From assembly GCA_043798445.1 (NCBI GenBank), contig JAZDOQ010000007.1, positions 9,654-73,653 of the forward strand: a DNA stretch of 64,000 nucleotides. The letters run 5' to 3'. Origin of the DNA: CAIJMI01 sp043798445 (GTDB taxonomy: Bacteria > Patescibacteriota > Microgenomatia > UBA10105 > UBA927). The notes under the pieces are model-generated. The model did not search any database, was not told the DNA's origin, and saw only the letters and a program-made list of their open reading frames with translations. A program made the position numbers and the translations under genes. Shown piece by piece: positions 51,964 through 59,620 of the stretch; the stretch's first letter is position 1, and each line of letters starts with the position of its first letter.

Positions 51964-54496
51964 ACAATCATTCATGCCGGCTCCATACGCATTTGGATTT
52001 CATAAACCTGACAATTATGTATATAAATCTGGACAAGGATTGGATAAAGATGTTATCCGTGCAATGAGTACACAAAAAGATGAGCCAATGTGGATGTTGG
52101 AATTCAGATTGAAAAGTTTTGGAATATATTCAAAAAAAAAGATGCCTATCTGGGGACCATCGTTATCTGATATTCAATTTGAGAATTTGTACTATTATCT
52201 TCGGCCGGTGAAAAGTCAAGCAGAGAGGTGGGAAGAACTTCCTGATGCAATCCGTGATACCTACGAAAAAATCGGCATTCCTGAAATGGAGAAAAAATTT
52301 CTTTCGGGAGTGAGTGCTCAATGGGAATCCGAGGTTGTATACAAAAGCATTGAAAAAACACTCCATGAAAAAGGTGTCATATTCACTGACATGGATACGG
52401 CAGTGAAAAAATATCCGGAACTTGTAAAGCAATATATGGGAACACTTGTTCCTGCTGGCGACAACAAATTTGCAGCATTAAACGGTAGTGTATGGTCCGG
52501 CGGATCGTTTATTTATGTTCCAAAGAATGTGTCTGTCGGCCTGCCGCTTCAGGCATATTTTCGGATTAATGCTGCCAACATGGGGCAATTTGAAAGGACA
52601 CTCATCATTGCTGATGAGGGAAGCTTCGTTCACTACATAGAAGGGTGTTTTTTAAAAGGAACAAAAGTTAAAACCCGTTATTCTGAAAAATGTATTGAAG
52701 ATATTCAGCCAGGAGATTATGTGTATACACACAAGGGGAGATATCAGCGAGTACGTCGTGTCATGACACGACCATGTGTAGATAAAATATATACAATTAA
52801 ATATTACGGTAACAGTGGTGCTACATTGCGAGTGACAAAAGAGCATCCGTTGTTGGTATGTAAACGCCAGAGAAAAGAATATACCAATAGAGCCTTTAGT
52901 CCTCAATGGATTCGAGCAGGTGAATTATCAAAAGATGATTATTTGATGTATCCCATTATTAAACAGAAACAAGATAATCCGTATGTCTATACTGACGGCG
53001 TATTTTCATATCAAGTGAAAAATAATATTTTGTCAGCCAATATACCATTTGGAAACGGAATACATATGAGTAATCGTTCTGTAAAATTTTTTCTTAAACC
53101 CGATTTTTTTAGACTTGCTGGGTATTTTTTAGCTGAAGGTCATATTGACAAAGAACATTACATTATGTTCACATTCAATGAAAAAGAGACAGAATATATA
53201 CTAGATACAAAAAAAATAATTCGGAACTATTTTAAAAAAGACGTTATTGTAGGAAAAAATAGAAATCACGGAGTAACATTGACACTCTGTTCTACAATTG
53301 CGGCAAGGTTGTTTACACATATGTTCGGGATGACAAATAGGTCAAAGCATATTCCTGAATGGATGATAGCCGCAGAAAAGAGATTCATCAAACAATTAAT
53401 AAAAGGGATGTGGTTAGGGGATGGTAGTTATGATAAAAAGGGAAATATGTTCCGTTATTCATCGGTGACGAAACAATTGATTCAGAGTTTTTATGATATA
53501 TTACTTAGATTAGGCATTGTTGCCTCTATAAATCTTCAGAAACGTGAACATCCTAAGCAGCCTATGTATTCAATTATTCTCTCGAGAGTATGTAATACAA
53601 AATTCAGTAACATTGTTGGAATGAGGGCAAGGAATGGAAGACATGAAGGTTCTCCATTCTATCTCAATTCAAATTATCTATTTTTATCAGTTAAGTCTAT
53701 TACATCAAAAAAAATGAAAACTAAAGTATATAACTTCAGTGTTGAAAAAGATGAATCATACGTGGCTGAAGGAGTTGTTTCTCACAATTGCACCGCACCA
53801 ATCTATTCAACTGATTCTCTGCATAGTGCCGTTGTTGAGATTTTTGTGAAAAAAGGTGCGCGTGTCAGATATTCAACGGTGCAAAATTGGAGTACAAACG
53901 TGTATAACCTGGTGACCAAACGTGCTCGTGTTGAGGAAGAAGGGATAATGGAATGGGTTGATGGAAACATAGGATCAAAAATAACAATGAAGTACCCGGC
54001 AGTTTATCTTGTTGGACGAAAAGCACATGGAGAAGTCCTTTCCATTGCCTACGCTGGAAAAAGACAAATCCAAGATACAGGAGGAAAAATGATGCATCTT
54101 GCTCCAGAAACAACCTCACAGATTATTTCAAAATCCATAAGTAGCGATGGCGGACGAACATCGTATCGGGGACTCGTTCATATAGCGCGCGGTGCGAAGG
54201 GCTCACGAAGTAAGGTTGTATGTGATGCACTGATTGTTGATGACAAGTCTCGTTCTGATACGTATCCGAAGATGGATGTCCATGAAACAAATAGTGTTAT
54301 GGAACATGAAGCAAGCGTTTCAAGAATTTCCGATGAACAACTTTTCTATGTAACAAGCCGCGGCGTTTCTGTGAATCAAGCTGCATCCATGATTGTGAAT
54401 GGGTTTATTGAGCCGATTGTTAAGGAGTTGCCGCTTGAATATGCAGTGGAACTTAATAGGTTGATGGATTTGGAAATGCAAGGATCTATGGGGTAA
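51950..54496 (+). CDS. sufB: Fe-S scaffold SufB precursor containing an intein
   Basis: An 848-codon precursor. Residues 1-232 and 614-848 together form a normal SufB of about 467 residues (MWMLEFRLKSFGIY near the start, NGSVWSGGSFIYVPKNV, GSFVHYIEG joined to CTAPIYSTDSLHSAVVEI, ISDEQLFYVTSRG near the end). The 381-residue insert is a complete intein placed right before the conserved Cys of the CTAPIY motif. That Cys is both the splicing +1 residue and a residue known to matter in SufB, so splicing is needed for function. The start at 51950 overlaps sufC. Confidence 0.95.
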   Translation: MVTHKQSFMPAPYAFGFHKPDNYVYKSGQGLDKDVIRAMSTQKDEPMWMLEFRLKSFGIYSKKKMPIWGPSLSDIQFENLYYYLRPVKSQAERWEELPDAIRDTYEKIGIPEMEKKFLSGVSAQWESEVVYKSIEKTLHEKGVIFTDMDTAVKKYPELVKQYMGTLVPAGDNKFAALNGSVWSGGSFIYVPKNVSVGLPLQAYFRINAANMGQFERTLIIADEGSFVHYIEGCFLKGTKVKTRYSEKCIEDIQPGDYVYTHKGRYQRVRRVMTRPCVDKIYTIKYYGNSGATLRVTKEHPLLVCKRQRKEYTNRAFSPQWIRAGELSKDDYLMYPIIKQKQDNPYVYTDGVFSYQVKNNILSANIPFGNGIHMSNRSVKFFLKPDFFRLAGYFLAEGHIDKEHYIMFTFNEKETEYILDTKKIIRNYFKKDVIVGKNRNHGVTLTLCSTIAARLFTHMFGMTNRSKHIPEWMIAAEKRFIKQLIKGMWLGDGSYDKKGNMFRYSSVTKQLIQSFYDILLRLGIVASINLQKREHPKQPMYSIILSRVCNTKFSNIVGMRARNGRHEGSPFYLNSNYLFLSVKSITSKKMKTKVYNFSVEKDESYVAEGVVSHNCTAPIYSTDSLHSAVVEIFVKKGARVRYSTVQNWSTNVYNLVTKRARVEEEGIMEWVDGNIGSKITMKYPAVYLVGRKAHGEVLSIAYAGKRQIQDTGGKMMHLAPETTSQIISKSISSDGGRTSYRGLVHIARGAKGSRSKVVCDALIVDDKSRSDTYPKMDVHETNSVMEHEASVSRISDEQLFYVTSRGVSVNQAASMIVNGFIEPIVKELPLEYAVELNRLMDLEMQGSMG
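52646..53788 (+). mobile_element. SufB intein with LAGLIDADG homing endonuclease
   Basis: 381 residues from Cys1 (CFLKGTKVKT) to the terminal Asn (GVVSHN, then extein Cys). Splicing block B has TKEHP, with Thr and His; block F has VYNFSVEKDESYVAEG. The central part carries two LAGLIDADG motifs, LAGYFLAEG and IKGMWLGDG, each with its acidic residue, so the endonuclease looks intact. Class 1 intein. The insertion point matches the one I recall for the M. tuberculosis SufB intein. Confidence 0.95.
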
Positions 54497-54502
54497 AACC
54501 GT

Positions 54503-55114
54503 ATGAGTGAAAAACATATTATTAAACTATTAAGCGCCAATGATTCATCATTTGTGTATACGATGACAAAAAAAGAAACACTAATTGTTGATATTATCAT
54601 TACGTCTTCTGTATCGTTGCATGGAGATGTACGGATTACTATGGAAGCAAAAGGAGGATCTGCAACGGTCCGTTGTCTAGTGTTGCCTAAACAAGGCGCT
54701 GTAATTACCCTGTCGATGTATCAAACACACAAAGCATCTAGTACAAAAAGTAACCTCTCGGTCAAATCATTAATTGTCGATACAAGCACCGTTATTTTTA
54801 AAGGGAATGTGTATATTGGCAAACATGCGAAAAAATCTGATGCCTATCAAAAAAATGTGAATTTGTTGGTAGGAGATGGCGGAGTAATTACAACAACGCC
54901 GACGCTTGAGATTTTAAACAATGATGTCAAGTGTACTCATGGAGTGACAACCGGTACGATTCCAAATGATGTACTGTGGTATATGAAAACGCGGGGTATT
55001 TCAGAAGATCGGGCAAAGTCACTCTATATTGACGGATTTATTCATGATAGTATATTTTTTATTCAGGACAAACGAATAGAAAATTTGATATATAATCAAC
55101 TGAGACAACCATGA
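54503..55114 (+). CDS. sufD: SufD-like Fe-S assembly protein, short form
   Basis: A 203-residue SufBD-domain protein, about half the usual SufD length (about 400). It keeps the C-terminal beta-helix core, including PTLEILNNDVKCTHGVTTG with the conserved His, and the closing TRGISEDRAKSLYIDGF. The N-terminal helical domain is missing. It overlaps sufS by ATGA. Presumed to pair with SufB in SufBC2D. Confidence 0.85.
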   Translation: MSEKHIIKLLSANDSSFVYTMTKKETLIVDIIITSSVSLHGDVRITMEAKGGSATVRCLVLPKQGAVITLSMYQTHKASSTKSNLSVKSLIVDTSTVIFKGNVYIGKHAKKSDAYQKNVNLLVGDGGVITTTPTLEILNNDVKCTHGVTTGTIPNDVLWYMKTRGISEDRAKSLYIDGFIHDSIFFIQDKRIENLIYNQLRQP

Positions 55115-56340
55115 TTGATGTAACAGCTATCAAAAACGATTTCCCCATTCTTAAACGTCGTATCAACGACAAGCCGATTGTGTATCTTGATTCAACGGCA
55201 ACAGCGTTAAAGCCCCAGTCTGTTATTGATGCGATAACCACATATTATACAACCTATACAGCAAATGTATTTCGCGGTATTTATACACTGTCCGAAGAAG
55301 CTACTGCTGCGTATGAGCATGCCCGTCAACTCGTTGCTGACTTTATCCATGCTTCATCGGTAAAAGAAATTGTATTTACCAAAAATACTACGGAGTCATT
55401 AAATCTATTAGCATATACATTGGTTCCTGATCGAATCACCAAAGGCGACTCCGTTGTCACAACAATCATGGAGCATCATTCCAACTTTGTTCCCTGGCAG
55501 CAATTGGTACCAAAATATGGTGGAAAGCTCCGTGTGTGGAATATCAAGGATGACGGGACACTGGATATCAAAGATCTTCAAACGTTGGTTGACAAAAAGA
55601 CAAAGATTGTTACCCTAACTGCGGTATCAAACGTGCTCGGGACAATCACACCGGTTGCTGATATCGTCAAAGCAGTAAAGCGCATTGCATCAGAGTGTCT
55701 TGTTATTGTTGATGCAGCACAAGCAGTACCGCACATGCCGGTTGATGTGTCTGTGTGGGGTGCTGATGCAATTGTATTTTCAGGACATAAAATGGTTGGA
55801 CCAAGTGGTATTGGGGTTCTATGGATGAAAGAAGCGCTGCTTGAGGCAGCATCTCCATTTCTTTATGGAGGCGACATGATTCGGGAAGTACACGTTACTG
55901 AAACCGCATTTAATGATATTCCCCACAAGTTTGAAGCAGGAACACCGTTTATTGAAGGAGCAATCGGGTTGGGTGCAGCAGTATCATATCTTCAGGCAAT
56001 TGGGATGAAAAATATTAGAGAACATGAAAAAGAATTGACTGCGTATGTGTTACAAGCGCTTTCTGCGATTCCTGATGTTACGATGTATGGTCCGAAAAAC
56101 CCGGATATTCGCGGTGGTGTTATATCGTTTCGGTTGCGAGGCGTACATCCGCATGATGTTGCACAAGTGTTGGATCAAGATAATATTTGTATCCGTGTTG
56201 GGTATCACTGCGCCATGCCGCTTCACGAGTATCTTGGTATTGGTGCAACCTGCCGTGCTTCCTTTTATATGTACACGACAAAAGAAGATATTGACATGCT
56301 AGTGAAAGGAATTAAAAAAGTGCAGAAAATGTTTAGCTGA
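55111..56340 (+). CDS. sufS: Cysteine desulfurase SufS
   Basis: PLP enzyme that supplies sulfur from cysteine. The 409-residue protein has TNTT-like KNTTESLNLLA, the PLP-Lys in FSGHKMVGPSGIGVLW and catalytic Cys in RVGYHCAMPLHEYLG. Group II (SufS-type) layout with GGDMI and FEAGTP. It lies between sufD and sufU. Confidence 0.97.
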   Translation: MIDVTAIKNDFPILKRRINDKPIVYLDSTATALKPQSVIDAITTYYTTYTANVFRGIYTLSEEATAAYEHARQLVADFIHASSVKEIVFTKNTTESLNLLAYTLVPDRITKGDSVVTTIMEHHSNFVPWQQLVPKYGGKLRVWNIKDDGTLDIKDLQTLVDKKTKIVTLTAVSNVLGTITPVADIVKAVKRIASECLVIVDAAQAVPHMPVDVSVWGADAIVFSGHKMVGPSGIGVLWMKEALLEAASPFLYGGDMIREVHVTETAFNDIPHKFEAGTPFIEGAIGLGAAVSYLQAIGMKNIREHEKELTAYVLQALSAIPDVTMYGPKNPDIRGGVISFRLRGVHPHDVAQVLDQDNICIRVGYHCAMPLHEYLGIGATCRASFYMYTTKEDIDMLVKGIKKVQKMFS

Positions 56341-56348
56341 AGCGAGGT

Positions 56349-56717
56349 ATGGATATATACCGGGAAATTATTTTAGATCATTATAAACATCCGCATAATT
56401 TTGGACACCTGGAAAAACCAAGTGCCTCAAACACGCTGTTTAATTCAGCATGTGGGGACAAAATAACGATGGAAGTACAAATTGATGCAGAAGGGGCAGT
56501 GGTTGACGTCCGGTTTTCAGGAGAGGGGTGTGTGATAAGCCAGGCATCCGCATCCATGCTCACAGACAGCATAAAAGGGAAGTCAAAAGCAGAAATTATG
56601 AAGCTCACCGCTTCTGATATTTTTTCCATGCTGCAAACAGAATTAACAGCCTCTCGGGTAAAATGCGCAGTGCTTCCGCTTGAAGTGCTTCAAAAAACAC
56701 TATCTAGTACCGTATAA
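56349..56717 (+). CDS. sufU: Sulfur-transfer protein SufU
   Basis: Zinc-dependent sulfur acceptor for SufS. The 122-residue IscU-like protein carries C35 (SACGDKI, with Asp37), C61 (GEGCVISQASASM) and C106 (RVKCAVLPLEVL), the SufU ligands. It lies 8 nt after sufS. Confidence 0.95.
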   Translation: MDIYREIILDHYKHPHNFGHLEKPSASNTLFNSACGDKITMEVQIDAEGAVVDVRFSGEGCVISQASASMLTDSIKGKSKAEIMKLTASDIFSMLQTELTASRVKCAVLPLEVLQKTLSSTV

Positions 56718-56724
56718 TACATAT

Positions 56725-56979
56725 ATGGATACACAAGACCAAAAAACAGTTTTAAAAATTCGTTCATACACCATAACTATCGATCGTGCTCTTTGTATTG
56801 GCGCTGCAACCTGTATTGCGCTTGCGCCACATGCATACACATTGGACAGTGAGGCAAAAGCAGTATTCCTGCCAACAGCTGCAGAGGAAACAGACGAATC
56901 ACTTCTTGATGCAGCTAAAGGGTGTCCTGTTATGGCGATAACAATAAAAGACGATACGGGAAAACAGATTTTTCCTTAA
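56725..56979 (+). CDS. Ferredoxin with three cluster cysteines
   Basis: An 84-residue single-cluster ferredoxin. The motif is CIGAATC (C24, C30) with a third Cys in GCPVMAI (C67). The middle Cys of the usual CxxCxxC is Ala, so a 3Fe-4S cluster is likely. The start at 56725 follows TATAAT by about 10 nt; an earlier frame start would overlap sufU. It is 3 nt before the 2-oxoacid oxidoreductase, its probable electron donor. Confidence 0.88.
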   Translation: MDTQDQKTVLKIRSYTITIDRALCIGAATCIALAPHAYTLDSEAKAVFLPTAAEETDESLLDAAKGCPVMAITIKDDTGKQIFP

Positions 56980-56982
56980 ATC

Positions 56983-58716
56983 ATGAAAACAGATATAACA
57001 TGGGCGATAGGTGGAGAAGCGGGATTTGGCATTGTGTCTTCTGGCACCATGCTTTCCAAAACATTTTCTCGTGCAGGATATGGTGTGATTGCAAACAATG
57101 AATATCCTTCTCTTATTCGGGGTGGACACAATTTTGTTTCTGTCCGTATCACTACAAGTATTGTTCACGCACCAAAAAAATCTATTCAATTTCTGATTGC
57201 CTTAAATAAGGAAACTGTTGATCTTCATAAAGCTGATTTAGAAAACAATGCATATCTTGTGTACGATGAAAAAGATTATGCGTGGAAAAAGGAAGAATTT
57301 AATTATCCCGTTACCCTTATTTCCGTTCCTTTTTCTGATCTTGTAAAACAAAAACATGGCGATGCGGTGATGCGAAACACGATTGCTCTTGGAGTAACCA
57401 TGTTTTTGCTTGGAAAAGATATTTCGTTTCTTACCCGGGTTATTCACGATCAGTTCAAAGTAAAAGGAGAGATGATTGTTGCTGAAAATATCGATATTGC
57501 AACGAGTGGATATGAGTATGTCAAAGAACATTTTCCAATGCTCACGGATTTGAACATGGCCGAAGGAACAGTGAAAGAACCACAATTAGTAATGAATGCA
57601 AGCGAAGCAGTTGCACTTGGCGCAATTGCCGGAGGAATGAAATTTGCTGCTATTTACCCAATGACGCCAATTAATGCGCTTATTACACTCTTTGCAGATC
57701 ATGCTGAAGAACTCGGCATTGTGTACAAACAACCGGAAGATGAAATTGCAGGCATCAATATGGCAATTGGTGCATCTTTAGGTGGGGTAAGAAGTATGGT
57801 TGCAACATCAGGAGGCGGATTTGCTCTTATGGTTGAGGCAATCTCTATGGCAGGCATCATGGAAGTACCGGTAGTTGTTAATCTTGGTATGCGCCCGGGT
57901 CCTGCGACAGGAATGCCAACGTGGACAGAACAGGGAGAGCTTCATATGGTGCTCCGTGCTGGTCATGGAGAATTTCCACGTATTATTTTAGCTCCTGGGG
58001 ATGTGGAAGAGTCATTTATTCTCGCCAAATTTGCGTTTGAGGTCGCAGAACAGTTTCAAACACCGGTATTTATCCTTACTGATAAATACCTCAATGAAAC
58101 CCTGTGGCAACTTCCGCGTGCCGTGTTGAAAAATCAGGCAGCAGTTGGAGATGTGAAAAATACGGCTGATATGGATGCAATACCGTTTAAGCGGTACGAC
58201 ATCTCAACTCCAAGCGGCATATCAAAACGCAGCGTGCCGGGAGAGAAAGATCACGAATATATTGCAAACTCGTATGAACACGACGAACATGGGTTTACAA
58301 CCGAAGAATCCGCAATGCGGAAAGCAATGGTTGATAAACGCTTGCGAAAAATGAAAGCGATATTGCAGATTGCTCCGGCGCCTGCTGTGTATGGGGAGGA
58401 AAATGCTGATATTACTTTTGTTTCGTTTGGATCACTCAAAGGAGTTATTCTTGAAGCGATGAGAGAGCTGGGGGTGAGGGGTGTAAAAATAAAACTCATT
58501 CATTTTTCTTGGGTGTATCCGTTTGTGGAAGAAACAGTAAAAAAATTATTAACCAATGAAAAGCGATTGGTTTCTATCGAGCAAAATGCAACAGGACAAC
58601 TGGCATCACTTATCAGAGAATTAACAGGAGTAGCTATTACGGAACAATGGCTTAAATATGATGGGAGGCAGTGGACTACTGAGGAGATTGTTTTGAGAGT
58701 GAAAGGAAATAAATAA
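56983..58716 (+). CDS. korA: 2-oxoacid:ferredoxin oxidoreductase, fused gamma-alpha subunit
   Basis: A 577-residue protein. The N-terminal gamma domain (AIGGEAGFGIVSSGTMLSK, YPSLIRGGHNF) is fused to the alpha domain (MTPINALITLFADHAEELG, EDEIAGINMAIGASLGG, TSGGGFALMVEAISMAG), as in KorA/PorA-type enzymes. It oxidatively decarboxylates a 2-oxoacid to acyl-CoA and passes electrons to ferredoxin. The substrate cannot be fixed from sequence alone. Stop and next start share one base (TAATG). Confidence 0.93.
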   Translation: MKTDITWAIGGEAGFGIVSSGTMLSKTFSRAGYGVIANNEYPSLIRGGHNFVSVRITTSIVHAPKKSIQFLIALNKETVDLHKADLENNAYLVYDEKDYAWKKEEFNYPVTLISVPFSDLVKQKHGDAVMRNTIALGVTMFLLGKDISFLTRVIHDQFKVKGEMIVAENIDIATSGYEYVKEHFPMLTDLNMAEGTVKEPQLVMNASEAVALGAIAGGMKFAAIYPMTPINALITLFADHAEELGIVYKQPEDEIAGINMAIGASLGGVRSMVATSGGGFALMVEAISMAGIMEVPVVVNLGMRPGPATGMPTWTEQGELHMVLRAGHGEFPRIILAPGDVEESFILAKFAFEVAEQFQTPVFILTDKYLNETLWQLPRAVLKNQAAVGDVKNTADMDAIPFKRYDISTPSGISKRSVPGEKDHEYIANSYEHDEHGFTTEESAMRKAMVDKRLRKMKAILQIAPAPAVYGEENADITFVSFGSLKGVILEAMRELGVRGVKIKLIHFSWVYPFVEETVKKLLTNEKRLVSIEQNATGQLASLIRELTGVAITEQWLKYDGRQWTTEEIVLRVKGNK

Positions 58717-59567
58717 TGGACGATCAATTTTTAACAGCAATAAAGCCAACGTGGTGTCCTGGATGTGGAAACTTTGGTATTTGGATGGCGCTGAAAAATG
58801 CTCTCACAAAGCTTGCGATCCCTCGGGAAAACATTGCCATTGTCTATGGCGTCGGGTGTCATGGGAATATGCGGGATTGGATGAATGTGTATGGAGTGGA
58901 AGGACTTCATGGAAGAGCCCTTCCTGTGGCGCAAGGCATAAAACTAGCAAACCCAAATTTAACGGTTATTGCAGTCACGGGAGATGGGGATTGTCTTGGG
59001 GAAGGCGGGAATCATTTTATTCATGCAGCAAAGCGAAACCCCAACATCACGGTACTTGTTCATAACAACGAAGTGTACGGGTTAACGGCTGGTCAAGCGT
59101 CACCAACAGCTCAAGTTGGGATGCTGACAAAGTCAACGCCAGCAGGCGTTGTAGATCCTCCGTTTACCCCGGCATCACTTGCGGTTTTTACCGGTGCGAC
59201 GTTTGTTGCACGGGGGTTTGCCGGAGACATTCCTCATTTGACCGAACTCATTGGTGAAGCAATTTCTCATAAAGGATTTTCTGTTGTTGATATGCTCCAA
59301 CCATGTGTAACGTTCGATAAAATACATACCTATCAGTGGTATAGAGAACGAATACAAAAAGTGAACATTTCTCAGGAAAATTTAGGTGATACGAAGCAAT
59401 CTCTTGAATATGCATGCACTTTTGGTGAAAAAATTCCTATTGGCATTCTTCACAAACGTGCCGAAAACACCAGTGAAGATTGTGAAATCGTACTCAAAAA
59501 CGGCCCACTTGCTTCATTACCGGTTGTTTCGGTTGATACGCTTGGGATCCTGAGTCAATTTCAATAG
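58716..59567 (+). CDS. korB: 2-oxoacid:ferredoxin oxidoreductase, beta subunit
   Basis: A 283-residue thiamine-diphosphate subunit: TWCPGCGNFGIW and VGCHGNM supply cluster cysteines, GDGDCLGEGGNHFIHAAKRN is the ThDP/Mg motif, and NNEVYGLTAGQASPT follows. Fourth likely ligand is Cys in DMLQPCVTF. Forms the enzyme with the preceding gene. Confidence 0.94.
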   Translation: MDDQFLTAIKPTWCPGCGNFGIWMALKNALTKLAIPRENIAIVYGVGCHGNMRDWMNVYGVEGLHGRALPVAQGIKLANPNLTVIAVTGDGDCLGEGGNHFIHAAKRNPNITVLVHNNEVYGLTAGQASPTAQVGMLTKSTPAGVVDPPFTPASLAVFTGATFVARGFAGDIPHLTELIGEAISHKGFSVVDMLQPCVTFDKIHTYQWYRERIQKVNISQENLGDTKQSLEYACTFGEKIPIGILHKRAENTSEDCEIVLKNGPLASLPVVSVDTLGILSQFQ

Positions 59568-59568
59568 G

Positions 59569-59607
59569 TTGACAGCTATCTTAGCAGTTGTTATACTTGA
59601 CTGCTAA
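59569..59607 (+). promoter_or_regulatory. lon promoter with CIRCE-like operator
   Basis: TTGACA (59569-59574) and TATACT (59592-59597) are exactly 17 nt apart. The inverted repeat TTAGCAGTT-N9-GACTGCTAA (59581-59607) covers spacer and -10. Its 27-nt, 9-9-9 layout and outer TTAGCA/TGCTAA match the HrcA-binding CIRCE element; the inner bases differ (consensus TTAGCACTC-N9-GAGTGCTAA). This predicts heat-inducible lon. Confidence 0.75.
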
Positions 59608-59620
59608 TATACTGATACAT

